Made by a program: the position numbers and the translations under genes. A stretch of DNA of 64,000 nt from contig CANLWN010000002.1 in NCBI GenBank assembly GCA_947494825.1, positions 124,001 to 188,000 of the forward strand, given 5' to 3'. This DNA is from an uncultured Flavobacteriaceae bacterium (GTDB taxonomy: Bacteria; Bacteroidota; Bacteroidia; Flavobacteriales; Flavobacteriaceae). Positions within the stretch are counted from its first letter, which is position 1. Each line of letters starts with the position of its first letter. This document shows, one piece after another, positions 45,100-53,922 of this stretch. Below the pieces are notes generated by a model. The model was given only the letters and a program-made list of their open reading frames with translations, was not told the DNA's origin and searched no databases.

Positions 45100-45975
45100 T
45101 CAATCCTCCTTACCTGCCTTGAACAAAAAATCCTTTTCCGCTTTGGAAAGGCTTTCATATCCAGATTTGCTAATCTTGTCCAAAATGGTGTCTATCTTGC
45201 GCTGGTGGTTTTCCTTGTCATAGTTTACGTCCGATTTCCTGTTTCTTGCCTTCTTCTTTCGATACACAGTCTTTAAGGGTGCTTTTTTCTCCCGCCTTTT
45301 GAACATATTGGCTATCCCGTCCAAGAACCTGGAGAAGCCTTGACCAATGTCCCTGCCTTTTACCAATTGACGTGCGTAGACATAACCCAACAAGGCTCCG
45401 CCCAAATGGGCCAACCGCCCTCCTACATTATCACCGTCCGGGATTTGAATCAAATCTATGAGCACAATAAAAGCCCCGATGTACCACAGTTTCAAATTAA
45501 AAAAGATCAGGCGCACCTCCTGATTGGGAATATAGGCACAGACAAAAATAAGGACTGCGGTAACCCCGGCCGATGCTCCGATCAGGGCTGTGTTCTTCCC
45601 CAAAAGTGCCGGAAACACATTGTAGCCGAGCAAAAAAATAAGTCCGCCCACAATAACACCTAAAAAGTAAACATTGATAAAGCGTCGGGGACCAAATAGG
45701 TTCAGAAATATACGTCCGGAGAAATAGAGCACCAACATATTCCAAAAAATATGGCCAAAGCCTGCATGGAAAAAAGAATAGGTCACCATGGACCAGGGTT
45801 GCCCTATAAAGCGGAAAAAGTCCTTGGGCAATTCAAACCACTGCATAAAAATATCCTCATGAAGGTCCATAAGGGACGTAACGAGCCCGTTCACTATAAA
45901 TACAAGGACGTTTATGGCAATGAGCTTTTCAGCTATGCCCAACCTCGCAAATTGATATCGTAGACCTGTACTCAT
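45100..45975 (-). CDS. Rhomboid-family intramembrane serine protease
   Basis: The 291-residue protein has six or so membrane segments, the serine in GASAGVTAVLIF (about 135-146), and the histidine in AHLGGALLGYVYARQ (about 195). FFHAGFGHIFWNMLVLYFSG supplies the conserved HxxxN-like element. A charged cytoplasmic tail of about 80 residues follows. Rhomboids cut membrane-spanning segments of other proteins. It lies three bases after a second rhomboid gene, so they form a pair in the mutL operon. Confidence 0.92.
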   Translation of the reverse strand: MSTGLRYQFARLGIAEKLIAINVLVFIVNGLVTSLMDLHEDIFMQWFELPKDFFRFIGQPWSMVTYSFFHAGFGHIFWNMLVLYFSGRIFLNLFGPRRFINVYFLGVIVGGLIFLLGYNVFPALLGKNTALIGASAGVTAVLIFVCAYIPNQEVRLIFFNLKLWYIGAFIVLIDLIQIPDGDNVGGRLAHLGGALLGYVYARQLVKGRDIGQGFSRFLDGIANMFKRREKKAPLKTVYRKKKARNRKSDVNYDKENHQRKIDTILDKISKSGYESLSKAEKDFLFKAGKED

Positions 45976-45978
45976 AAA

Positions 45979-46827
45979 CTAATCCCAGCGGTTCTTTTTA
46001 AATTGATTTTTCTTCCAGTACCACATCATCAAAAATCCGATAAGGGCACCTCCCAGGTGGGCAATATATGCGGTATTGCTCGGACTAAATATAGAAACCC
46101 CGGTGAGGGCCGAAAAGAGGTCCAGACCAATAATGGCGGGGATGAAGTATTTTGCCTTTATCGGTATCGGCAAAAAGATCAGCATAAGACTGGACTCCGG
46201 AAACAACATGCCAAAGGCCACCAAAATTCCCATTATGGCCCCGGAGGCCCCTACCATGGTCTTAAATCCAAAGCCCTTGGCATTAAACTCGAACAGCGTA
46301 TTGAGGTCGGCATTATTTATGACCAAATTGTACTTTTGTACAATTGGTTCCAGTCCTTCCACAAAGATAGGCCCTTTTAGATAACCTGTACCGTCGCTGG
46401 CGTCGATGGCGGCAATTTCCCGAAGTGCATCCCTTCCTATATCAATGGACAGCTCTGAGGTTATGGAAAACAGGCTTATATAATCTACCCCCAAGGAAAT
46501 TAGCGCCGCGCCCAAACCGGCAGATATATAAAAGAAAATGAATTTCCTTTTCCCAAAGGTCTGTTCTACTGGAGATCCAAACATCCACAGTGCAAACATA
46601 TTGAACAGAATATGTTGGAAATATATACCACCGCCCCCAGGAATATATGAGGCATGCATGAACATATGCGTAAAAATTTGCCAGGGCTCAAACAAGGTGT
46701 TCAGCGGAAAATGGAGAGCGAACATGTTGTTCATAAAAATACCTTCTGAACCAATGGTCAGCGTAGCGATCCATAAAATTACATTGATAATCATCAAATG
46801 TTTTACCCCCTCAGTAATTCTCCACAT
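45979..46827 (-). CDS. Rhomboid-family intramembrane serine protease, second copy
   Basis: The 282-residue protein has the serine in GASGAIMGILVAFG (about 195) and the histidine in AHLGGALIGFLMMWYW (about 262). MFMHASYIPGGGG and FQHILFNMFALWMFG give the conserved histidine/asparagine region. A loop of about 70 residues between membrane segments (about 125-190) is absent from the neighbouring rhomboid. Its ATG follows the mutL stop codon with no gap. Confidence 0.92.
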   Translation of the reverse strand: MWRITEGVKHLMIINVILWIATLTIGSEGIFMNNMFALHFPLNTLFEPWQIFTHMFMHASYIPGGGGIYFQHILFNMFALWMFGSPVEQTFGKRKFIFFYISAGLGAALISLGVDYISLFSITSELSIDIGRDALREIAAIDASDGTGYLKGPIFVEGLEPIVQKYNLVINNADLNTLFEFNAKGFGFKTMVGASGAIMGILVAFGMLFPESSLMLIFLPIPIKAKYFIPAIIGLDLFSALTGVSIFSPSNTAYIAHLGGALIGFLMMWYWKKNQFKKNRWD

Positions 46828-48672
46828 CTAAATAAATTTTTTGTCAATGTCGTTTTCGGTAATAGTGATATATATTGGTTTATTAAACGGGCTCACCTCC
46901 GATTCCTTACAGGCGAACAAGTCGTTTACCAAAGCCAATTGGGAAGCATTATCCAACACTTCCCCGGTTTTTACGGACAGCGTTTTGCAAAGTGTTTTGG
47001 ACAACATATCGGTTTGTGAAAAACTGTCGGCCTGCACTCGCTGCTGATAATCGGCAATCAGTTGATCCAGGACGATGCCCACTTCGCTTTCGGGTACCAG
47101 TAAGGGCAATCCCGCCACCTGTACCTGTTCCTCACCAATTTCGTTAAAAACAAAACCTGTATGGGTAAGGCTATCCTTGATTTCCTTGATTATAGTGATA
47201 TCTGTCTTGGAAAAAGAGAGGGATAGGGGAAATAACAACTGCTGGCTCACCGCCTCCTTTACCGTAATGTTTTTTAAAAACTTCTCATAAAGCACCCTTT
47301 GATGGGCCCTGGTCTGGTCTACGATCACCATACCCGATTTGATGGTGGTGACAATATATTTTCTTCTTAATTGAAAGGTGGTGGCTGTAGTCTCCAAGGC
47401 TTCCTGTCCTGTAAAGATAGAGCCGGTAATGGTATCCGATTCGAAGCTTACACTACTGAAATCCTTGTCCTTTCCCAACTGGGATTCCAGACCTACATAC
47501 ATATTTTCCCATCCTTTGGCGCTTTGCTTTTGAATGCCCGTTACCTGCCGCTTCCGGGAAGATTCGAAGAAAGGATTGAAGCCCGCATCGACAGTGACCC
47601 CGGGGGGCTGCGCCTGCTTATCTTTATAGGCATAGGGCGTCTCCATATTTGGATCATGTTCAAAATCCAGGGCAGGGACTACGTTGAATTGCCCCAAACT
47701 GTGTTTTACGGTAGAGCGCAATATGGCATAGAGCGTATGTTCATCGTCAAATTTAACCTCGGTCTTTGTGGGGTGTATATTGATATCGATGGAGGCCGGG
47801 TCCACTTCGAGATAAAGGAAATACCCTGGGTAGGTTTCAGGCTTTATGAGCCCTTCAAAAGCAGATACCACCGCATGATGAAGGTAGGGACTTTTAATAA
47901 ACCTATGGTTAGCGAAAAAAAACTGCTCGCCCCTGCTCTTTTTGGCAAATTCGGGTTTACAAATAAACCCGCTTATCTTCACCACTTGGGTCTCCTCCTG
48001 TACCGGGACCAATTTTTGGTTGGTCCTGCTTCCGAAAACATTCACAATCCGCTGTCTAAAATTGGCGGTTGGGAGATTGAACAATTCGCTTCCGTTGTTA
48101 TAAAAGCTAAAAGCTACCGATGGATGTGCCAGGGCTACCCGGTGAAACTCATCCGTAATATGCCGAAGTTCCACTTGGTTCGACTTTAGAAAATTGCGAC
48201 GTGCGGGAATATTAAAAAATAGATTTTTAACAGCGATGGATGTACCCTGACGGGTAGCACATACCTCTTGTGAGACAATTTTGCTCCCTTGAATCTCAAG
48301 TTGGGTCCCCACCTCATCCGTATGGGGTTTGGTCTGCATGTCCACATGCGCTATAGCGGCAATGGAGGCCAATGCCTCTCCCCTAAAACCTTTGGTATGA
48401 AGGTTAAATAGGTCTTCGGCACTTTCTATCTTGGAGGTGGCGTGCCGTTCAAAACTCAGACGGGCATCGGTGGCACTCATGCCCATACCGTCATCGACCA
48501 CCTGAATAAGGGTCTTGCCCCCTTCCTTTACAATCAATTTGATGGAAGTGGCTCCTGCATCGATGGCGTTTTCCATCAACTCCTTCACCACGGAAGCTGG
48601 TCTTTGAACCACCTCCCCTGCTGCAATCTGATTGGCCACATGATCCGGCAGGAGTTTAATAATATCGGCCAT
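46828..48672 (-). CDS. mutL: DNA mismatch repair protein MutL
   Basis: The 614-residue protein has the GHKL ATPase (about 1-330): NQIAAGEVVQRPASVVKELM, DDGMGM, GFRGEALASIAAI. A C-terminal dimerisation domain follows (about 420-614). It links MutS recognition to repair. In nuclease-active MutL the C-domain has DQHAxxExxxxE; here the matching stretch is DQTRAHQRVLYE, with the histidine changed to Thr and the first Glu to Gln. Nuclease function is therefore doubtful. It overlaps the upstream small gene by one base (TAATG). Confidence 0.95.
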   Translation of the reverse strand: MADIIKLLPDHVANQIAAGEVVQRPASVVKELMENAIDAGATSIKLIVKEGGKTLIQVVDDGMGMSATDARLSFERHATSKIESAEDLFNLHTKGFRGEALASIAAIAHVDMQTKPHTDEVGTQLEIQGSKIVSQEVCATRQGTSIAVKNLFFNIPARRNFLKSNQVELRHITDEFHRVALAHPSVAFSFYNNGSELFNLPTANFRQRIVNVFGSRTNQKLVPVQEETQVVKISGFICKPEFAKKSRGEQFFFANHRFIKSPYLHHAVVSAFEGLIKPETYPGYFLYLEVDPASIDINIHPTKTEVKFDDEHTLYAILRSTVKHSLGQFNVVPALDFEHDPNMETPYAYKDKQAQPPGVTVDAGFNPFFESSRKRQVTGIQKQSAKGWENMYVGLESQLGKDKDFSSVSFESDTITGSIFTGQEALETTATTFQLRRKYIVTTIKSGMVIVDQTRAHQRVLYEKFLKNITVKEAVSQQLLFPLSLSFSKTDITIIKEIKDSLTHTGFVFNEIGEEQVQVAGLPLLVPESEVGIVLDQLIADYQQRVQADSFSQTDMLSKTLCKTLSVKTGEVLDNASQLALVNDLFACKESEVSPFNKPIYITITENDIDKKFI

Positions 48673-48965
48673 TAAAACAAAAAGTCTAGTTTTCCATATT
48701 TGATTGCGGCATACGCAAATATTAAGAGGAAAATGAGAATAATAAAGAAGCGAAGCTGGCTGTTCCTATTTCTATCCATACTCTTAATGGTCTTCCAATC
48801 CTCCCTGAAACTTTTTCTTCGATATCCTTTGAAGTATTCAGTGTCGGACCTCGCAGCTTTTTCCTTTCTTAAATTTTCAATACGCTCCTTCCGCTCGTCA
48901 TAGTAACGAGGCGTATAATTATAGGATTTATTCCTATGCTGCTTAAACAGTGTTGGAAGTCTCAT
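48672..48965 (-). CDS. Small bitopic membrane protein between ribH and mutL
   Basis: From the start at 48965 the product has 97 residues: a very basic N-terminal two thirds (YTPRYYDERKERIENLRKEK) and one membrane segment near the C-terminus (about 74-91). Similar genes next to ribH in flavobacteria are often labelled riboflavin synthase subunit beta, which nothing in this sequence supports. The frame extends to 49049 but the added residues look random. It probably travels with mutL in one transcript. Confidence 0.75.
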   Translation of the reverse strand: MRLPTLFKQHRNKSYNYTPRYYDERKERIENLRKEKAARSDTEYFKGYRRKSFREDWKTIKSMDRNRNSQLRFFIILIFLLIFAYAAIKYGKLDFLF

Positions 48966-49122
48966 ATACGTGCTGCTAGTATCAAAAGTACTGAAAATAG
49001 GGCGAATTGGCCGAAAGGAGATGCTAAAAATTGTTAACAAAACGAGCATCCATTAGAAGGCATTGGCGCCATGGGGGAGCAGTATAAAAACACCAGGGTG
49101 TTGAAGTGCCCAATAACTGTGG

Positions 49123-49605
49123 TTATGTGCCCAAAGCGGCCATCTTAATAGCAGCAATGGCGGCTTCCGTACCTTTGTTACCGTGTTTTCCGCCACTACG
49201 GTCCAGGGCCTGTTGCAGGGTATTATCGGTAAGGACGCAAAAAATGACCGGGGTATCTGTATTTACGTTAAGATCTTTGATTCCTTGGGCCGCTGCGCTA
49301 CAAACAAAATCGAAATGCTTGGTTTCCCCTTGGATCACACTTCCTATGGCGATAATGGCATCAACCTTTTCCGAGGAAATCATCTTTTTACAACCGAAAG
49401 TAAGCTCAAAACTGCCGGGAACGTTCCAGCGAACGATATTTTCTTCAACGGCACCGCAGTCCAAAAGCGCTTCCAGAGCCCCCTGGTAAAGTCCTTCCGT
49501 AATTTTCTCGTTCCATTCGGCAACTACAATCCCAAAACGAAAGTTGCCGGCGTCGGGAACCGTTGCTTTGTCATAGACCGATAGATTTTTGTTTTCGGTG
49601 GCCAT
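49123..49605 (-). CDS. ribH: 6,7-dimethyl-8-ribityllumazine synthase
   Basis: The 160-residue enzyme makes lumazine, the last precursor of riboflavin. It shows VVAEWNEKIT, RWNVPGSFELTFG, IAIGSVIQGETKHFDFVCSAAAQGI (catalytic histidine in KHF, about 95) and FCVLTDNT. Length is standard for the icosahedral type. Its start overlaps the stop of the TPR gene by one base (TAATG). Confidence 0.96.
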   Translation of the reverse strand: MATENKNLSVYDKATVPDAGNFRFGIVVAEWNEKITEGLYQGALEALLDCGAVEENIVRWNVPGSFELTFGCKKMISSEKVDAIIAIGSVIQGETKHFDFVCSAAAQGIKDLNVNTDTPVIFCVLTDNTLQQALDRSGGKHGNKGTEAAIAAIKMAALGT

Positions 49606-50375
49606 TAGTTAGCACTTTTGGCCATACCTATAAAAGCGTCAATGGTAGTGGCCTCCTGGGATGAGGAAAATTCATCCTTGATCCTTTGAAAATATTGCAG
49701 GGCCTTGTCCTTTTGCCCCAGCTCCAGGGCCGTGGTCCCTGCCTTGTACAAAAACTTGGGCGTAGTATAGGCATTGGGATCATGTGAAATGGCACTTTCA
49801 TAGTAGCCCAAAGCGTCATTGGGTTGGTTTAACTGCATAAAAGCGTCGCCTATGCCCCCTTTCGCCAAGGCACCAAGAATGGCATCGTCCGAAGAAAAAT
49901 CTTCCAAGTACGAAATTGCTTCTTGGTACTGTTGCATATTCAAATAGGCCATACCGGCCGAGTAGTTGGCTAAGTTAGCAGCCTTGGTACCACTGTATTC
50001 GTCTATGATATCCAAAAAACCGTATTTTCCTTCGCCCCCGTTCAACGCCAAATTGTAAAGTGAGTCCCGCTCCGCGTCCCTACTACTCAAGGCCTGGTCA
50101 AAATATTGTTGCGGATAGTACATTTCATTGGCGGCACTTGCTTCCTTGGGTGCCTGCACAAATTGATTATAGGCCAAATACCCTAGTACGCCAACTGCGA
50201 TTACCCCAATGATCCCTAAAATGTAATTCTGGTTTTTGGAAACCCATTCCTCGGTCTTGGAAGCACTCTGGTCCAGGGTGCTAAAAACTTCGGCCGTTGT
50301 ACTGTTCTGTTCATCAGCACTCAGCTCTTCGGCTTTATTTTTTGGTTTGTATCCTCGCTTCTTATATGTAGCCAT
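49605..50375 (-). CDS. Membrane-anchored tetratricopeptide repeat protein (YfgM-like)
   Basis: The 256-residue protein has a charged cytoplasmic N-terminus, one membrane segment (about 51-73) and a run of TPR-like helices (about 85-250; ANYSAGMAYLNMQQYQEAISYLEDF, GDAFMQLNQPNDALGYYESAI). The layout matches YfgM, which works with the periplasmic chaperone network at the translocon in proteobacteria; the role here is inferred. The start at 50375 is chosen because the longer frame to 50423 crosses the promoter. Confidence 0.85.
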   Translation of the reverse strand: MATYKKRGYKPKNKAEELSADEQNSTTAEVFSTLDQSASKTEEWVSKNQNYILGIIGVIAVGVLGYLAYNQFVQAPKEASAANEMYYPQQYFDQALSSRDAERDSLYNLALNGGEGKYGFLDIIDEYSGTKAANLANYSAGMAYLNMQQYQEAISYLEDFSSDDAILGALAKGGIGDAFMQLNQPNDALGYYESAISHDPNAYTTPKFLYKAGTTALELGQKDKALQYFQRIKDEFSSSQEATTIDAFIGMAKSAN

Positions 50376-50395
50376 CGTCCATTTTATTAATCGGG

Positions 50396-50424
50396 CAAAA
50401 ATAAAGTTTTTATCCAAAAACAAA
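50396..50424 (-). promoter_or_regulatory. Promoter of the TPR-ribH run
   Basis: The minus strand reads TTTG (50424-50421), 17 bases, then TATTTTTG (50403-50396), matching the Bacteroidota consensus. The start codon lies 20 bases further downstream. Confidence 0.7.
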
Positions 50425-50499
50425 GGGGTATTTATTCGTTATTTTTCGATATTTTGCACTTTCACTAGCTATTGAAAAACAAATTCTCCGCCACACCGA

Positions 50500-51579
50500 A
50501 TGTTTCTAAAGAAATTATCGCTCATCAATTATAAAAACTTTGCATCGCAAAACTTTGAGTTCGATAGCAAGATCAATTGCTTTGTCGGAAACAACGGTAT
50601 AGGCAAAACCAATATACTGGATGCCATTTATCACCTTTCTTTCGGCAAGAGCTACTTTAATCCTGTGGCCACCCAAAACATTCGGCATGGTACCGATTTT
50701 TTTGTAGTCGAAGGGGAATTTGAAAAAAACGGAAGGGAAGAAAAAATTGTTTGTAGTCTTAAGCGCGGGGTAAAAAAGGTCATCAAACGAAATGGAAAGA
50801 CCTATGAACGCTTTTCCGACCATATTGGGTTTCTGCCCCTGGTCATTATTTCCCCGGCGGATCGGGACCTTATCACCGAGGGCAGCGAAACGCGCCGCAA
50901 ATTTATAGATGGCGTTATTTCCCAATCGGACAAGGCCTATCTACAGGTGCTCCTAAAATACAACAAGGTGCTGGTACAGCGCAATTCGCTCTTAAAATAC
51001 TTTGCCGCCAACCATACGTTTGATCCCGATGCCCTTTCCGTATACAACGACCAGCTGCATGGCTACGGTACCGATATTTTTGAAAAACGGAGGGAATTCT
51101 TGGAGGCGTTTATCCCGATATTCAAAAGGCAGTACAAGGCAATCGCAGGCGGCAACGAAACCGTTGACCTCAGCTATGACAGCAAACTATTGGATACGAG
51201 CCTGCTAGATTTGCTGACACAGGCCATGGAAAAAGACAGAGCGCTACAATTCACGAGCGTGGGCATCCACAAAGATGACCTCAACTTCGTTATCGGGGAC
51301 CATCCTATCAAAAAATTCGGAAGCCAGGGGCAGCAAAAATCCTTTTTGGTAGCCCTGAAACTGGCACAGTTCGACTTCATCAAAAATCAGGCGAAAACTA
51401 CTCCCATACTACTGCTCGATGATATTTTCGACAAATTGGACGAGCAAAGGGTAGCGCATATCGTCGCCTTGGTGGACGATCAAAATTTCGGACAGATCTT
51501 TATAAGCGATACCCATGCGGAACGCACAGAAAATGTGGTCAAAACCATTCACCAGTCCTATAAAATTTTTAAATTGTAG
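50500..51579 (+). CDS. recF: DNA replication and repair protein RecF
   Basis: The 359-residue SMC-like ATPase helps RecA load at gaps. It has the Walker A motif GNNGIGKTN near residue 33, the signature [17 protein letters not shown] near 275 and Walker [14 protein letters not shown] near 307. It begins a run of three genes: recF, a lipoprotein gene one base later, and the DUF721 gene, followed by a shared terminator. Confidence 0.96.
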   Translation: MFLKKLSLINYKNFASQNFEFDSKINCFVGNNGIGKTNILDAIYHLSFGKSYFNPVATQNIRHGTDFFVVEGEFEKNGREEKIVCSLKRGVKKVIKRNGKTYERFSDHIGFLPLVIISPADRDLITEGSETRRKFIDGVISQSDKAYLQVLLKYNKVLVQRNSLLKYFAANHTFDPDALSVYNDQLHGYGTDIFEKRREFLEAFIPIFKRQYKAIAGGNETVDLSYDSKLLDTSLLDLLTQAMEKDRALQFTSVGIHKDDLNFVIGDHPIKKFGSQGQQKSFLVALKLAQFDFIKNQAKTTPILLLDDIFDKLDEQRVAHIVALVDDQNFGQIFISDTHAERTENVVKTIHQSYKIFKL

Positions 51580-51580
51580 G

Positions 51581-52000
51581 ATGGGTCGCATAGGGTGGAT
51601 AGGCATAACTTTGTTGATCGTTGGGTGCACCAACAAGGTCAGCAGGGAAGATCTGCGGCATCTCAATGGGTATTGGGCCATTGAAAAGGTGGTCTTCCAG
51701 GATGGGAAGGACAAGGCGTACAAGCTGAGCACTACCATAGATTACCTTGAAGTGGAACAGCTGCAAGGATTTCGAAAAAAGGTACAGCCTCGACTCGATG
51801 GGACCTATACCACTACTGATGATGCGATTTTTTTTGAGATATATGAGCGGGAGGGTACTTTCCAAATTCGCTACCAAAAGGTTTTGGACCCCTGGGAAGA
51901 AAAGATTGTTACGCTTACCGAAAATAACTTTTCCGTTACCAATGACGCGGGCCTGACCTACTTTTACAAACGGTATCGGCCCATAAATGTGAACGAATAA
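51581..52000 (+). CDS. Lipocalin-like lipoprotein
   Basis: The 139-residue product has a lipoprotein signal with lipobox IVGC near residue 16 and a small beta-barrel-like domain beginning LNGYWAIEKVVFQDG, as in lipocalin-like DUF families of Bacteroidota. FEIYEREGTFQIRY and KIVTLTENNFSV give further strands. Ligand and role are unknown. It starts one base after the recF stop and overlaps the DUF721 start by one base (TAATG); earlier starts would lie inside recF. Confidence 0.78.
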   Translation: MGRIGWIGITLLIVGCTNKVSREDLRHLNGYWAIEKVVFQDGKDKAYKLSTTIDYLEVEQLQGFRKKVQPRLDGTYTTTDDAIFFEIYEREGTFQIRYQKVLDPWEEKIVTLTENNFSVTNDAGLTYFYKRYRPINVNE

Positions 52001-52296
52001 TGGCAAAACGAAAAAATACCGGCCTCCCTTTGAGTGAGGCGCTACAAGCGTTTATCAAAGAAAATAGGTTGCAAAAGGGAATGGACAAAGTTGATGTCAA
52101 GGCTGCTTGGACCGCTCTTATGGGGAATGGTGTAAACAATTACACGACCGCGGTGGAACTGCGGAACGATACCCTGTTCGTTTCCTTATCGTCCTCGGTA
52201 CTCAGGGAGGAACTGAGCCACGGGAAGTCCAAAATCATACAGATGATCAATGAGGAACTTGGAAAGGAACTTGTGAAAAAATTGGTGCTCAGATAA
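52000..52296 (+). CDS. DUF721 (DciA-like) protein
   Basis: The 98-residue product matches DUF721, the family that includes DciA, the loader of the replicative helicase DnaB in bacteria lacking DnaC. It shows AWTALMGNGVNNYTTAVELRNDTLFVSLSSSVL (KH-like fold; the hallmark tryptophan is in AAWTALMG). The position beside recF fits a replication role. Helicase loading in this organism is an inference from family membership. Confidence 0.85.
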   Translation: MAKRKNTGLPLSEALQAFIKENRLQKGMDKVDVKAAWTALMGNGVNNYTTAVELRNDTLFVSLSSSVLREELSHGKSKIIQMINEELGKELVKKLVLR

Positions 52297-52301
52297 AAAA
52301 A

Positions 52302-52328
52302 GGCCCTGATGGTATCAGGGCCTTTTTT
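52302..52328. terminator. Bidirectional terminator between DUF721 and ndk
   Basis: GGCCCTGAT (52302-52310) pairs exactly with ATCAGGGCC (52314-52322) over a three-base loop, with an A run before and a T run after. It serves both convergent genes. Confidence 0.93.
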
Positions 52329-52345
52329 ATACGATTATTTCGCCC

Positions 52346-52765
52346 TTAATACACCTCCCGACCTGCAAAGTGAAAGGCTCCCTCAATGGCAGCGTTCTCA
52401 TCACTATCGGAACCGTGTACGGCATTTTCCCCTATGGAGGTGGCATACAATTTACGAATGGTACCTTCCGCAGCTTCTGCCGGATTGGTGGCACCGATCA
52501 AGGCCCTGAAATCGTCCACGGCGTTCTCCTTTTCCAAAATGGCAGACACTATAGGTCCCCTGGTCATAAAATCGACCAACTCCCCAAAAAATGGACGCTC
52601 TTTGTGCACGGCATAGAACTCACGGGCGTCCCTTCTGCTCAATTGCGTATATTTCATTGCAACGATCTTAAACCCGGCCGATGTTATTTTCTCCAAAATA
52701 GCACCAATGTAACCGTTTTCCACGGCGTCTGGCTTGATCATTGTAAACGTTCTATTCGTTGTCAT
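52346..52765 (-). CDS. ndk: Nucleoside diphosphate kinase
   Basis: The 139-residue enzyme balances nucleoside triphosphates by phosphate transfer through a histidine, here in [13 protein letters not shown] near residue 115. [13 protein letters not shown] opens the protein and [16 protein letters not shown] follows, all standard. Both its promoter (52783-52812) and its terminator are clear, so it is a single-gene unit. Confidence 0.96.
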   Translation of the reverse strand: MTTNRTFTMIKPDAVENGYIGAILEKITSAGFKIVAMKYTQLSRRDAREFYAVHKERPFFGELVDFMTRGPIVSAILEKENAVDDFRALIGATNPAEAAEGTIRKLYATSIGENAVHGSDSDENAAIEGAFHFAGREVY

Positions 52766-52782
52766 GTTTCAAAAATTTTGCG

Positions 52783-52812
52783 CAAAAATACGCTTTATTC
52801 ATTAACACGCAA
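52783..52812 (-). promoter_or_regulatory. Promoter of ndk
   Basis: The minus strand reads TTG (52812-52810), exactly 19 bases, then TATTTTTG (52790-52783). This is a full match to the flavobacterial consensus. The start codon is 17 bases downstream of the element. Confidence 0.82.
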
Positions 52813-52815
52813 TAC

Positions 52816-53844
52816 TTAAAAGCGTTGTTCCAGTTTGCCCAATAGCCGTCCTTGGTCCCCAATAATCTCCAAATGGGCCGTTTTGGAAATCAAATTCAGC
52901 CTTACCACTCCAAAACTTTTGGTAGAAACGACCTCTCCCACCCGATACGGATTGGGTTCCCCCTTGAAATCGGAATAGACATGGGTAAGACCACTACTGG
53001 TGAAGTCGATAAGTGGATAGGGCAATCCTTTCACCGCACTTTTCGAAAATTCCGATATGTGCCGATCTCCGGATAAAATTAGGGTTCCCTTTGCCCCCGA
53101 TGAGGCAATAAGTTCCGTTAGGCGATCTACCTCATGCGGAAAGTTGCCCCAACATTCAAAACCATGTTCATTGGACCAGAACTGCACGCTGCTAACAATG
53201 ATATTGAAATCTGCCTTGGAGCCATTGAGTTGGTCTTCGAGCCAATCCCATTGCTGTTCCCCGAGCATGGTACCCGTTCCATAAGGATTGGGTTTAAAGC
53301 GTTTGTCGGTTTCCGTGTCCTTGGTCAAGGCCGTTCTGAAGTATCTGGTATCGAGCACCAGCACTTTCACCTGCCCGGCAGGCAACCGATAATCATGGAC
53401 GGCATAGACCCCTTCCCTTGCTCTTCTTGGACTATCTTTGGGAACATCCATAAAATCCAAGAACACCTGCTGGCTCTCCCGTTTGACGGCGAATTCCGTT
53501 CCCCCATCGTTTAAGCCATAATCATGATCGTCCCAGGTGCCAATAACGGGGGTTTCCTTCCTCAGGGCCCTGTACCCTGAAACGCGGTTTTGGCCGCGGT
53601 ACATTTTATCAATTTCCCGCACCTTGTCCGTATCCGCATAGACAATATCGCCACCCCAAACCCAAAGGTCGGGATCTAGGGCCAAAACATCGTCCCATAA
53701 CCAGTTGTCCAGCGTGTGTTTATTGCACGATCCGAAGGCAATAACAAATTCGGTAGGGGATGCGTTTTGGGTGGTTCTGGTTTCCATGGTCCCGCAGGCC
53801 AAAAACAGGCTCAGTAAAAGTGGGCTATAGTAAATTCGTCTCAT
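52816..53844 (-). CDS. PhoD-like alkaline phosphatase/phosphodiesterase lipoprotein
   Basis: The 342-residue protein has a lipoprotein signal (cysteine near residue 17, after LFLA) and a PhoD-type metallophosphoesterase domain: FAFGSCNKH-like FVIAFGSCNKH, WVWGGDIVYAD, GTWDDHDYGLNDGG and LILSGDRHISEF. It lacks the extra N-terminal domain of classical PhoD. It probably acts on phosphate esters outside the inner membrane. Its stop lies four bases from the ndk promoter. Confidence 0.87.
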   Translation of the reverse strand: MRRIYYSPLLLSLFLACGTMETRTTQNASPTEFVIAFGSCNKHTLDNWLWDDVLALDPDLWVWGGDIVYADTDKVREIDKMYRGQNRVSGYRALRKETPVIGTWDDHDYGLNDGGTEFAVKRESQQVFLDFMDVPKDSPRRAREGVYAVHDYRLPAGQVKVLVLDTRYFRTALTKDTETDKRFKPNPYGTGTMLGEQQWDWLEDQLNGSKADFNIIVSSVQFWSNEHGFECWGNFPHEVDRLTELIASSGAKGTLILSGDRHISEFSKSAVKGLPYPLIDFTSSGLTHVYSDFKGEPNPYRVGEVVSTKSFGVVRLNLISKTAHLEIIGDQGRLLGKLEQRF

Positions 53845-53909
53845 AAATGGTTCTTGGTATTTCCGGTAAAATTAGGTTTTTTATGTATTAGGTCTATAGT
53901 ATAAAATTG

Positions 53910-53917
53910 TATATTTG
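53910..53917 (+). promoter_or_regulatory. -7 element abutting the DHH gene start
   Basis: TATATTTG matches TAnnTTTG exactly and ends five bases before the ATG at 53923. Transcription would start at or very near the start codon, giving a leaderless mRNA if this is the promoter used. Confidence 0.55.
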
Positions 53918-53922
53918 CGCGG

